A stretch of 6,728 nucleotides of DNA from contig CADCOU010000254.1 in the NCBI GenBank assembly GCA_902803155.1, positions 1-6,728 on the forward strand, in the 5' to 3' direction. The notes below the pieces were generated by a model. It was given only the letters and a program-made list of their open reading frames with translations. It did no database searches and was not told the DNA's origin. Position 1 is the stretch's first letter. Every line of letters starts with the position of its first letter. Of the stretch, positions 1 to 6,358 are shown piece after piece. This stretch comes from an uncultured Lachnospiraceae bacterium (GTDB lineage: Bacteria; Bacillota; Clostridia; Lachnospirales; Lachnospiraceae). Both the position numbers and the translations under genes were made by a program.

Positions 1-10
1 AACGTCAACC

Positions 11-47
11 TTGCTTTGTATACACCGATGCGGTAAGATTATATAAA
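11..47 (+). promoter_or_regulatory. possible sigma-A-type promoter upstream of the Asp23/YqhY gene
   Basis: An AT-rich stretch upstream of the first gene offers two overlapping, imperfect pairings. TTGCTT (11-16) lies 17 bases from TAAGAT (34-39), and TTGTAT (16-21) lies 18 bases from TATATA (40-45), with TATAAA overlapping at 42-47. None is a strong match at both boxes. The location, about 75-110 bases before the start codon, is plausible, but the gene before this window is unseen, so transcription could also enter from upstream. Confidence 0.3.
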
Positions 48-119
48 CACAGAAACGAATGAATAAACAGTTGGATACGGAATAAGTACAGACCGGATAC
101 AGGCAGGAGGTACTCTCTT

Positions 120-515
120 ATGGCAGGTGAAACAATGCATGTAAACACGCTGAAGGCAGGCGAAAAGGGTGAAGTGAAGATTGCAGACGATGTCGTCTCT
201 GTGATCGCAGGCCTTGCCGCTTCGGATGTGAAAGGAGTGGCATCGCTGGCCGGCAATACGACCCGTGAGGTGATCGGCAAACTCGGATTCAAGAGCCTGA
301 ATAAGGGGATCCGGCTGACCGTGGAGGATAGTCAGGTTCATGTATGGCTGAAAGTCAATATCCGTTACGGATACAATGTTCCGGAGACATGCGCGGCTGT
401 ACAGGACCGGGTTGCCACCGCGATTGAGACCATGACCGGATTGACGGTTTCGGAAGTCAACGTCAGGGTGAACAGCGTCGTTATGGAGAGCGCGAAGACG
501 GACGCTGCACAGTAA
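120..515 (+). CDS. yqhY: Asp23/Gls24 family protein (YqhY-like)
   Basis: This 131-residue protein matches the Asp23/Gls24 (DUF322) family along its whole length. Visible signatures are GEVKIADDVVSVIAGLAA (residues 17-34), the GV..LAG segment (39-45), the YGYNVPE segment (83-89) and MTGLTVSEVNVRV (105-117). There is no signal peptide or membrane segment, so it is predicted to be cytoplasmic. The ATG at 120 is preceded by a strong SD, AGGAGG (105-110), at 9 bases; an in-frame ATG at 135 lacks one. In Bacillus subtilis the homologue yqhY sits just upstream of nusB beside the acetyl-CoA carboxylase genes and has been linked to control of that enzyme. In staphylococci and enterococci the family is linked to envelope stress. 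The position before nusB favours the YqhY assignment. The precise role here is inferred from synteny only. Confidence 0.9.
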   Translation: MAGETMHVNTLKAGEKGEVKIADDVVSVIAGLAASDVKGVASLAGNTTREVIGKLGFKSLNKGIRLTVEDSQVHVWLKVNIRYGYNVPETCAAVQDRVATAIETMTGLTVSEVNVRVNSVVMESAKTDAAQ

Positions 516-586
516 TTCTTCATCGCAGCCGCTTTTGCGTTTTGTGATCTTTGTACCTTTTCAACCAGTTATATGAAGCAGATTGA

Positions 587-640
587 GCTGTCGGCATGCC
601 GGACAAATGTGAATACAGGGTCGGACACTGGCAGCTTTTT
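587..640 (+). terminator. candidate hairpin terminator or attenuator before nusB
   Basis: GCTGTCGG (587-594) can pair with CTGGCAGC (628-635) as an 8-bp stem containing two G-U pairs. Five T follow directly (636-640). A smaller internal pairing (about 599-604 with 617-624) and the perfect palindrome CGGCATGCCG (592-601) compete with or nest in it. The T-run ends 24 bases before the nusB start. It could terminate the Asp23/YqhY transcript or attenuate entry into the nusB operon. The long loop and wobble pairs keep confidence low. Confidence 0.3.
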
Positions 641-664
641 CATATTATTCAGACAGAGGGATGT

Positions 665-1117
665 ATGACCAGAAGAGAATTAAGAGAACATGTATTCAAT
701 GAACTGTTCACCAGTGATTTCTATCTCTCCTCGGAAGAGGACCTGATGGCGCAGAGGGATCTGTACTTTACACATGCGGGAGGAGACGGGCTGGATCTGT
801 CTCCCGATGAGGTCCCGGAGGAAGAGCAGGATGAAGTAAAGGAAAAAACTGCCGCAGTCTGTGCGAAACTGAGTGAGATAGACAGTCTGCTTGACGCGAC
901 CTCTGTCGGATGGAAGACGGACCGCATGAGCAGGACTGATCTTGCCATCCTCAGGCTCGGCGTGTATGAACTGCTCTTTGATGACAGCATACCGGCCGGC
1001 GTCGCGATCAATGAAGCAGTCCTGCTTGCAAAAAAGTTCGGAGGGGATGATTCATCCTCCTTTGTGAACGGGATCCTGGGAAAACTGCAGAGACAGGCGG
1101 AGAACAGGCCGGAATGA
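665..1117 (+). CDS. nusB: transcription antitermination factor NusB
   Basis: NusB is a small RNA-binding protein that, with NusE (ribosomal protein S10), binds boxA RNA and supports antitermination on rRNA operons. The product is 150 residues, at the upper end of the family range. It begins with the typical MTRRELREHVF and carries the C-terminal NusB core: WKTDRMSRTDLAILRLGVYE (83-102), IPAGVAINEAVLLAKKFGG (109-127) and SSFVNGILGKL (131-141). An acidic stretch at about residues 47-60 lies between the two halves. The ATG at 665 is chosen because this is where family homology starts and because GAGGG (656-660) sits 4 bases upstream. An in-frame ATG at 596 would add 23 unrelated residues that overlap the hairpin. 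xseA follows after 19 bases. Confidence 0.95.
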   Translation: MTRRELREHVFNELFTSDFYLSSEEDLMAQRDLYFTHAGGDGLDLSPDEVPEEEQDEVKEKTAAVCAKLSEIDSLLDATSVGWKTDRMSRTDLAILRLGVYELLFDDSIPAGVAINEAVLLAKKFGGDDSSSFVNGILGKLQRQAENRPE

Positions 1118-1136
1118 ATCCGAAAGGGGAAGGCTT

Positions 1137-2435
1137 ATGACGACCCGGACAAGGCCACCGGTCTATACGGTGACTGCGGTCAATCATCATATCAGTTCCC
1201 TGTTTTCGGACGATATGGTGCTTAACAATATATATGTGAAGGGTGAGCTGTCCAATGTAAAATATGCGTCCAGCGGACATCTGTATTTCTCACTGAAAGA
1301 TGAGAAAAGCCAGATCCGCTGTGCAATGTGGGCATCAAGCGTAAAAAAGCTGAAAACGGTTCTGAAGGACGGCGACAATGTCATCGTATTCGGGCAGATC
1401 AGTGTTTTCGAACGGGACGGTACCTACCAGCTCTATGCTTCGGCTGTGCGGATGGAATCCGGTGTGGGAAGGCTGTATGAACAGTTCGAGGCACTGAAGG
1501 AGAAGCTTCAGGAGATGGGGATGTTTGACGCGTCCTACAAGAAGCCGATCCCTGCGTATGTCCGGACTCTTGGCGTGGTAACCGCAGAGACCGGAGCCGC
1601 AGTCAGAGATATCATAAATGTATCCAGGAGAAGAAACCCCGGTATCCGCATTATCCTGTACCCGGCCAAAGTGCAGGGAGACGGCAGTGCCGATTCGGTT
1701 GCCGCGGGTATAGAGGCACTGGATGCGCTGGGCATCGCGGATGTGATCATCGTCGGAAGAGGCGGAGGCTCCATAGAAGATCTGTGGGCATTTAATGAGG
1801 AGAAGGTCGCGTATGCGATCTGGAACTGTTCGACCCCGGTGATCTCTGCGGTCGGACATGAAACAGATACGACCATAGCAGACTATACGGCGGATCTGAG
1901 GGCGCCTACCCCGTCTGCCGGTGCGGAACTGGCCGTCATGGACATGACGGCAGTCGTGATCCGGCTGGAGGAAATGAGACTGCGCCTTCTGCAGCTGATG
2001 AAGCACCGCATCGATCAGGAATTCCAGAGGATCGAGCGGTTTAAGCTGAAGCTGCAGCTGAAAGGCCCGGAGGGGAAACTGAGGGAGAGCATACATTTCC
2101 TGGCACAGACATCTGACCGGATGAGTTACCTGATGACTGTGCGTCTCACAGATATCAGATCCTGTCAGGAGCGCTGCCTTATGCTCCTGGACAGCAGGAT
2201 CCAGGAGAGAACAGGCACAGCACGGCATCGGCTGGAACTCATGGAAGGGCGGCTTTCCGCACTTTCACCCGGAGCGAAATTGAATGCCGGATATGCTTAT
2301 ATTGAGGGAGCGGACGGGAAAGGGCTCCGCTCGGTTTCGGAGATTGAGCCGGGAGATCAGTTGATCGTCCGGATGAAAGACGGCAGTGTGCAGACGAGAG
2401 TTGAAGAAGTGAGGGATCAGGATGGAAACGGATAA
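1137..2435 (+). CDS. xseA: exodeoxyribonuclease VII large subunit
   Basis: This is the catalytic subunit of exonuclease VII, which degrades single-stranded DNA from both ends into oligonucleotides and acts with several copies of XseB. The 432-residue length is normal. An N-terminal OB-fold (about 8-105, including GELSNVKYASSGHLYFSLKD) is followed by the Exonuc_VII_L catalytic domain (about 125-340) with TGAAVRD (152-158), GRGGGS (207-212), GHETD (240-244) and LRAPTPSAGAEL (254-265). D158, R208, H241 and D244 line up with the E. coli residues I recall as essential (D155, R205, H238, D241). A helical region and a C-terminal segment with LSPGAKLNAGYAY follow. The SD AAAGGGGA (1123-1130) is 6 bases from the ATG. 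The 3' end overlaps xseB by 14 bases, consistent with coupled synthesis of the two subunits. Confidence 0.97.
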   Translation: MTTRTRPPVYTVTAVNHHISSLFSDDMVLNNIYVKGELSNVKYASSGHLYFSLKDEKSQIRCAMWASSVKKLKTVLKDGDNVIVFGQISVFERDGTYQLYASAVRMESGVGRLYEQFEALKEKLQEMGMFDASYKKPIPAYVRTLGVVTAETGAAVRDIINVSRRRNPGIRIILYPAKVQGDGSADSVAAGIEALDALGIADVIIVGRGGGSIEDLWAFNEEKVAYAIWNCSTPVISAVGHETDTTIADYTADLRAPTPSAGAELAVMDMTAVVIRLEEMRLRLLQLMKHRIDQEFQRIERFKLKLQLKGPEGKLRESIHFLAQTSDRMSYLMTVRLTDIRSCQERCLMLLDSRIQERTGTARHRLELMEGRLSALSPGAKLNAGYAYIEGADGKGLRSVSEIEPGDQLIVRMKDGSVQTRVEEVRDQDGNG

Positions 2436-2682
2436 CAGAAACAGAGAGATCACGCTGGAAGAGATCTTTACCAGGCTGGAAGAGATCACATCCGCGCTGG
2501 AGGATCCCTCAACAGGTCTTGAGGCTTCCTTTGCGCTGTACAAAGAAGGAAGCGAACTTCTGAAACAGGCAAACGGCAGGATCGACCTGGTACAGAAGCA
2601 GGTGCAGGTACTGCAGCAGGAGAGCGCGGGAGAAGGATACACACTGAGACCTTTTGACGAGAGCTCATTTACGGATGAATAA
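2422..2682 (+). CDS. xseB: exodeoxyribonuclease VII small subunit
   Basis: XseB is the small helical partner that binds along XseA to form active exonuclease VII. The 86-residue product has the family pattern: LEEIFTRLEEITSALED (12-28), then GLEASFALYKEGSELLKQAN (32-51), then a heptad-like C-terminal helix ending near QVQVLQQ. This fits two helices forming a hairpin or coiled coil. A small DPST insertion lies between the helices where many homologues have a shorter turn. The start overlaps the end of xseA by 14 bases, with GAGG (2411-2414) inside the xseA 3' end as SD. An acidic tail after residue 75 is typical of clostridial versions. ispA follows after 23 bases. Confidence 0.95.
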   Translation: METDNRNREITLEEIFTRLEEITSALEDPSTGLEASFALYKEGSELLKQANGRIDLVQKQVQVLQQESAGEGYTLRPFDESSFTDE

Positions 2683-2705
2683 ACAGAAGCGACGGGTACT
2701 TACAG

Positions 2706-3614
2706 ATGAATTACAATGAGGAATTGAAGGCCAGGACACTTCATGTCAATGCGGTGATCCGTGATTATCTGCCGGAAGAGAAAGGGTTCCAGAAAACGAT
2801 CCTTTCGGCGGTAAACTACAGCATGGAAGCCGGAGGAAAGCGTATCAGGCCGATGATGATGGAATGTACATGGCAGATGTACGAAGGCAGAGGCACGGTT
2901 ATCGCACCGTTCATGGCAGCGATGGAGATGATACACAATTCTTCCCTGATCCATGACGATCTGCCGGCGCTGGATAATGATTCCATGCGCAGAGGAAGAA
3001 AGACAACGCATAAAGAGTACGGGGAAGCACTTGCGATTATGGCAGGTGATGTACTGCTGAACTATGCGTATGAGACTGCGTTCCGGTCTTTTGATGCACT
3101 GAAGGACGCAGAGGATCCGCAGCAGCTTGCCGGCAGAATATCTGAGGCACTCAGAGTGCTTGCTGCCAAGACCGGTATCAATGGGATGCTCGGCGGACAG
3201 TCCTGTGATGTTGAATATGACGGACGTACCATGACTGAGAATCAGATAGAGTTTATCAACAGGACCAAGACAGGAGCGCTGATCGAAGGGAGCCTGATGA
3301 TCGGTGCGATCCTTGCCGGAGCTCCGGCAGATGAAGTCCGTACACTGGAAGAGATTGGTACCGACATAGGACTGGCATTTCAGATCAGGGATGACATCCT
3401 GGATGTGACCGGCAATGCGCAGGAGATCGGTAAACCGGTCGGGTCGGATGAGAGAAACAGGAAGAGTACCTATGTGTCTCTGTTCGGTGTGCAGGCCGGC
3501 AGGCAGAAGGTGGAAAAGTTATCCGAAAATGCGCTCATGAAGTTTGATTCTCTGAGCGTTCAGCATGAATTTCTGCGCCGGCTCCTGGAGGAACTGGCGA
3601 CAAGACGCAGATGA
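2706..3614 (+). CDS. ispA: short-chain polyprenyl diphosphate synthase (farnesyl/geranylgeranyl type)
   Basis: This all-alpha, class I prenyltransferase condenses isopentenyl diphosphate with allylic diphosphates to make farnesyl or geranylgeranyl diphosphate. The 302-residue length is normal. Visible motifs are GGKRIRP (43-49), the first aspartate-rich motif DDLPALD (84-90, the DDxxxxD bacterial form) with RRGRKTTH after it, GGQ (163-165), KTG (188-190) and the second aspartate-rich motif DDILD (229-233). The residue five before the first aspartate is S79, where E. coli IspA has tyrosine, so longer products than farnesyl diphosphate are conceivable. The SD is weak: only a GACGGG-like stretch lies upstream of the ATG at 2706. 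The C-terminal end (FLRRLLEELATRRR) looks complete, so the gene itself is not truncated. The DXS-like stub begins one base after its stop codon. Confidence 0.93.
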   Translation: MNYNEELKARTLHVNAVIRDYLPEEKGFQKTILSAVNYSMEAGGKRIRPMMMECTWQMYEGRGTVIAPFMAAMEMIHNSSLIHDDLPALDNDSMRRGRKTTHKEYGEALAIMAGDVLLNYAYETAFRSFDALKDAEDPQQLAGRISEALRVLAAKTGINGMLGGQSCDVEYDGRTMTENQIEFINRTKTGALIEGSLMIGAILAGAPADEVRTLEEIGTDIGLAFQIRDDILDVTGNAQEIGKPVGSDERNRKSTYVSLFGVQAGRQKVEKLSENALMKFDSLSVQHEFLRRLLEELATRRR

Positions 3615-3615
3615 G

Positions 3616-4026
3616 ATGAAACATTGGGAAATCCTCTATGATGAGAGCGACGTCTGCCTGCTCTCATGCGGCAGTATGGTAGAGACGTCTCTGGAAGTAC
3701 GTGATATGCTGAAGCGAAACGGGGCAAACTGCAGCCTGATTGTCTGCTGTCCGGAAAAGCCACTCGATCAGGAACTGCTTCGGACTGCAGCAGCTGAACA
3801 TGCTCTGCTTGTAACTGTGGAAGATCACGTGGAAAAGGACGGATTAGGGGAGGCTGTATGTGTATTTCTGAAGGATGCGGGACTTGAGGCAGAGACAGAG
3901 CTTGCTGCACTGCCTGATGAATATGCAGGAGCAGAACTGACCGCGGATATTCTGAGGGAAGCCGGACTGGATGCGGAGAACCTGCTGCACCGTATACAGG
4001 CAAGATTGATCGGAAAAATCAGATGA
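3616..4026 (+). CDS. stand-alone transketolase C-terminal domain; remnant of 1-deoxy-D-xylulose-5-phosphate synthase (dxs)
   Basis: The 136 residues align with only the last domain of DXS: CGSMVE (18-23), KPLD (48-51), VTVEDHVEKDGLG (66-78), LPDEY (99-103) and LREAGLDAENL (113-123), a close match to the usual ELGLDA..I ending. Full-length DXS is about 620 residues. The thiamine-diphosphate domain and the pyrimidine-binding domain (about 480 residues) are absent, so it cannot make DXP alone. Conserved details are also altered: the usual ARF/MRF before KPLD is CCPE, GGxG is DGLG, and the HGT/QGT after the PD motif is missing. The frame is nevertheless open and codon use resembles its neighbours. 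The ATG at 3616 lies 1 base after the ispA stop with no well-placed SD (TGGAGGAA at 3586-3593 is 22 bases away), so translation is probably coupled. The position matches dxs in Bacillus. It is either a decaying remnant or a repurposed domain. Confidence 0.8.
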   Translation: MKHWEILYDESDVCLLSCGSMVETSLEVRDMLKRNGANCSLIVCCPEKPLDQELLRTAAAEHALLVTVEDHVEKDGLGEAVCVFLKDAGLEAETELAALPDEYAGAELTADILREAGLDAENLLHRIQARLIGKIR

Positions 4027-4865
4027 GAGAGAGACTTGATGTATTGCTGGTGAGGAACGGCTTTTTCAGTTCCAGAGAAAAGGCGAAAGCTACGATCATG
4101 GCCGGCTGTGTTTACGTGAACGGTCAGAAAGAAGATAAAGCCGGGATGAAATTTGAAACGGACAGTGATATAGAAGTCCGTGGGCATTCATTGAAATATG
4201 TAAGCAGGGGCGGGCTGAAACTGGAAAAGGCGGTCAGTGTTTTCAATCTGGATCTGGATGGAAAGGTGTGTATGGACATCGGTGCGTCAACCGGCGGGTT
4301 TACAGACTGCATGCTCCAGAATGGTGCGAAGAAAGTATACTCGATCGATGTCGGACACGGCCAGCTGGACTGGAAACTCCGCAATGACCCCAGGGTGGTA
4401 TGCATGGAGCGGTTCAATGCGCGTGAACTGTCACCGGATGATCTGCCGGAGACGCCGCAGTTCGCGTCCATAGACGTGTCATTTATCTCACTCAGGCTCA
4501 TCCTCGTTCCTGTATGGAACACACTGGATGCACAGGGTCGTGTCACCGCCCTGATCAAACCGCAGTTTGAGGCAGGCAGGGAAAAGGTTGGCAAGAAGGG
4601 AGTCGTGAGGGATCCGGCTGTACATGAAGAGGTGATCCGCGGCGTGCTGGACTTTGCGCGGGAAACAGGTTTTGCGTGCACAGGTCTGACGTTTTCCCCG
4701 ATCACGGGTCCGGAGGGCAACATAGAATATCTCGCCTGTTTCGCGAAAGGGGAAAACGGATCAGCACAGCCGGACGAAGACAGCATAGGGAAGACCGTCC
4801 GTGAGGCACACGGCACTCTGCTCAGTAAAGGGGAGCAAGGGGGAAAATGGACAGCTTTTATGTAA
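4023..4865 (+). CDS. tlyA: TlyA family rRNA 2'-O-ribose methyltransferase (S4 domain)
   Basis: TlyA proteins methylate ribose 2'-OH groups of rRNA; in mycobacteria the targets are 16S C1409 and 23S C1920, and loss gives capreomycin resistance. Older annotations call the family hemolysin A. The 280-residue protein has an N-terminal S4 RNA-binding domain (about 1-60) followed by an FtsJ/RrmJ-like Rossmann methyltransferase domain with SRGGLKL (61-67), SAM motif I DIGASTGGF (85-93), DVSFIS (151-156), LIKPQFE (177-183) and GNIEYL (232-237). K66, D151, K179 and E235 fit the K-D-K-E catalytic tetrad. The start overlaps the preceding stop as ATGA. Only a weak CGGAA (4011-4015) lies upstream, which suggests coupling to the stub gene. 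The end overlaps nadK by 19 bases. Confidence 0.95.
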   Translation: MRERLDVLLVRNGFFSSREKAKATIMAGCVYVNGQKEDKAGMKFETDSDIEVRGHSLKYVSRGGLKLEKAVSVFNLDLDGKVCMDIGASTGGFTDCMLQNGAKKVYSIDVGHGQLDWKLRNDPRVVCMERFNARELSPDDLPETPQFASIDVSFISLRLILVPVWNTLDAQGRVTALIKPQFEAGREKVGKKGVVRDPAVHEEVIRGVLDFARETGFACTGLTFSPITGPEGNIEYLACFAKGENGSAQPDEDSIGKTVREAHGTLLSKGEQGGKWTAFM

Positions 4866-5704
4866 TTGTGAACGAATTCAAAGAATTTGCAAAAAAACAG
4901 GGTGTTTTTGTTAAATCTTATCTGGAAGACAGACAGAAAATATGTTATCTTCAAGAGTATGGGAAAAACAAGAGATCCGCAGGAATTAAGTACACGGATG
5001 CAGCGTCCATACCGGAGGATGTAGAGTGCGTGATCGCGATCGGCGGAGACGGTACGCTGCTTCACGCATCGAGGGATATCATCCAGACAGGACTTCCGAT
5101 TCTCGGAATCAACATGGGAACCCTGGGGTACCTGGCGGAGATTGAATCCTCAGGTGTTGCTGACGCGCTTGACCGCCTGATCGGCAACCAGTTTTTCCTG
5201 GAAGACCGGATGATGATCCGCGGAACGACAAACCGGATTGAAGGTCCGCAGATAGAAGATATCGCTCTGAATGATATTGTCATAACCAGACGGGGGAGGC
5301 TCCGTGTCGTAGACTTCAATATCTTCGTCAATGATATCTTCCTCTGTTCCTACAGGGCGGACGGCATCATCGTATCGACCCCGACGGGCTCCACGGGATA
5401 CACGCTTTCTGCAGGCGGGCCGATCGTGTCACCGGATGCTTCTCTGATCCTGCTGACTGCGATTGCACCGCATTCGCTGGTTTCCAGGACGATCGTCCTT
5501 CCGGACAACGTTTCGGTTACCGTGGAGGTCTGTTCCACCCCGGAATCATCCGACGGGGGCGCGGAGATCACATTCGACGGAGATACTTCCTTCAGTATTC
5601 CGTACGGGGAGAGGGTCACCATCGCAAAGACGCAGGAGAAGACGCGTTTCATCAAACTGAATCATACCAGCTTCGTTACGAATCTCAGAGAAAAACTCAA
5701 ATAA
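4847..5704 (+). CDS. nadK: NAD kinase
   Basis: NAD kinase phosphorylates NAD+ to NADP+ using ATP or polyphosphate and is the only route to NADP; it is cytoplasmic. The 285-residue length is typical. Diagnostic motifs are GGDGT (66-70, catalytic aspartate D68), GINMGTLGYLAE (87-98), LND (141-143) and the DGIIVSTPTGSTGY block (172-185) followed by SAGGPIV. The C-terminal half has the expected beta-rich pattern ending near FIKLNHTSF. The ATG at 4847 lies inside the tlyA 3' end with a purine-rich AAGGGGGAAAA just upstream; AAAGGGGAG (4827-4835) is another possible SD. The first 120 bases or so are much more AT-rich than the rest. Bacillus subtilis lacks nadK at this locus, whereas clostridia often have it before argR. 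Confidence 0.96.
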   Translation: MDSFYVIVNEFKEFAKKQGVFVKSYLEDRQKICYLQEYGKNKRSAGIKYTDAASIPEDVECVIAIGGDGTLLHASRDIIQTGLPILGINMGTLGYLAEIESSGVADALDRLIGNQFFLEDRMMIRGTTNRIEGPQIEDIALNDIVITRRGRLRVVDFNIFVNDIFLCSYRADGIIVSTPTGSTGYTLSAGGPIVSPDASLILLTAIAPHSLVSRTIVLPDNVSVTVEVCSTPESSDGGAEITFDGDTSFSIPYGERVTIAKTQEKTRFIKLNHTSFVTNLREKLK

Positions 5705-5727
5705 ATTTCAGGCAGGATGGATTGAAT

Positions 5728-6177
5728 ATGAAGATTGGAAGACAGGCGAAGATAATTGATCTGATCGGGCGTTATGATATCGAGACACAGGAAGAGCTGG
5801 CCAGATACCTGCAGGAAGAAGGCTTTCGGGTGACGCAGGCTACGATCTCCAGAGATATCCGTGAACTGAAACTGACCAAGATCTCGGTCAGCGGCGGGCA
5901 TCAGAAGTATGCTGTCCTTTCACCGGGTTCCATGCAGATGAGCGAGAAGTACCTCAGGGTATTGCGCGACGGGTTTGTCAATGTAGACAGGGCCGGTAAT
6001 CTGCTGGTGATCAATACGGTCTCCGGTATGGCGATGGCCGTTGCGGCGGCAATCGACGCGATGAACTGGCCGGAAGTGGCAGGCTGTATAGCAGGGGACG
6101 ATACGATCTTCTGTGCGATCCACAGTGAGGATGAAACGGTTGTCGTCATGGATAAGCTCCGCAAGATCCTGAACTGA
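5728..6177 (+). CDS. argR: arginine repressor ArgR/AhrC
   Basis: ArgR is a hexameric, arginine-dependent DNA-binding protein that represses arginine biosynthesis and, in Firmicutes, activates catabolism. The 149-residue product has an N-terminal winged helix-turn-helix (about 1-65) with the recognition helix in QATISRDIRELKL (37-49), a short hinge, and a C-terminal oligomerisation and arginine-binding domain. That domain shows GMAMAVAAAID (100-110) and GDDTIF (123-128), whose aspartate pair binds arginine in the family. The ATG at 5728 is preferred over the in-frame TTG at 5722. AGGATGG (5714-5720) gives a 7-base spacer to the ATG, and homologues start MKIGR. It follows nadK by 23 bases and is probably the last gene of the operon. 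I found no convincing full ARG box in the window, so autoregulation is not supported here. Confidence 0.95.
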   Translation: MKIGRQAKIIDLIGRYDIETQEELARYLQEEGFRVTQATISRDIRELKLTKISVSGGHQKYAVLSPGSMQMSEKYLRVLRDGFVNVDRAGNLLVINTVSGMAMAVAAAIDAMNWPEVAGCIAGDDTIFCAIHSEDETVVVMDKLRKILN

Positions 6178-6224
6178 TCAGAGAGTTTTTCCGGGACGGT
6201 GGGTTTTAAAAGAGATATCTGCAA

Positions 6225-6260
6225 CGCGGTCGGCTGAGAAGCCGGCCGTGTATTCATTTC
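6225..6260 (+). terminator. probable intrinsic terminator after argR
   Basis: CGGTCGGCT (6227-6235) pairs with AGCCGGCCG (6240-6248) around a GAGA tetraloop. The stem can be extended by a G-U and a C-G pair to 6225-6250, giving 11 bp with only two wobbles. The sequence after it, TATTCATTT (6251-6259), is T-rich but interrupted. It is placed 48 bases after the argR stop, where the operon would be expected to end. The poor U-tract lowers certainty; readthrough is possible. Confidence 0.5.
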
Positions 6261-6272
6261 CGGAGAAGGTCT

Positions 6273-6293
6273 CACATGCATGTGATGCATGTG
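6273..6293. repeat. tandem 9-mer that also forms a perfect palindromic hairpin
   Basis: ATGCATGTG occurs twice head to tail (6276-6284 and 6285-6293). With the preceding CAC, the same bases form an inverted repeat: CACATGCA (6273-6280), loop TGTGA, TGCATGTG (6286-6293), all 8 pairs perfect. The first half is itself a 12-base palindrome (CACATGCATGTG). Such symmetry suits a dimeric DNA-binding protein or an RNA hairpin. It lies about 70 bases upstream of the recN -10 element. No known regulator site is recognised. Confidence 0.75.
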
Positions 6294-6358
6294 GAAGTGG
6301 GATGATTCGGATTTTCATTATCCGGGCAGGAAGAGCAGCGGCAGAACACGGGAATAAA

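Noticed and set aside
58..75. Possible ARG box (ATGAATAAAC) upstream of the first gene, and a half-site TATTCAT at 6251-6257
   Set aside because: Only one half of the ArgR palindrome matches in each case and the other half is poor, so neither supports ArgR binding.
516..550. Intrinsic terminator directly after the Asp23/YqhY gene
   Set aside because: Only a 4-bp CGCA/TGCG pairing is possible and the following T-run is interrupted, which is too weak to call.
620..650. Promoter with -10 TATTAT (643-648) before nusB
   Set aside because: No -35-like hexamer lies at 16-18 bases, and transcription would start almost inside the SD.
596..664. Longer nusB start at ATG 596
   Set aside because: The extra 23 residues do not resemble NusB, they overlap the hairpin region, and the ATG at 665 has a nearby SD and the canonical MTRRELREH start.
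1335..2228. Antisense open frame of 297 codons inside xseA
   Set aside because: It is fully covered by a strongly supported xseA reading with all family motifs, and its translation is rich in Cys, His, Arg and Gln with no recognisable domain. It is a codon-bias shadow.
3565..3615. Longer start of the dxs stub at ATG 3565
   Set aside because: It would overlap ispA by 50 bases and add 17 residues unlike DXS. Homology begins at the ATG at 3616.
4124..5065. Antisense open frame of 313 codons across tlyA and nadK
   Set aside because: It runs through two well-supported genes, its translation is Ser/Phe/Pro-rich and low in complexity, and no domain is visible.
5722..5727. TTG start for argR
   Set aside because: The SD would be only about 4 bases away or overlap the start, while the ATG at 5728 has a better spacer and matches the family start.
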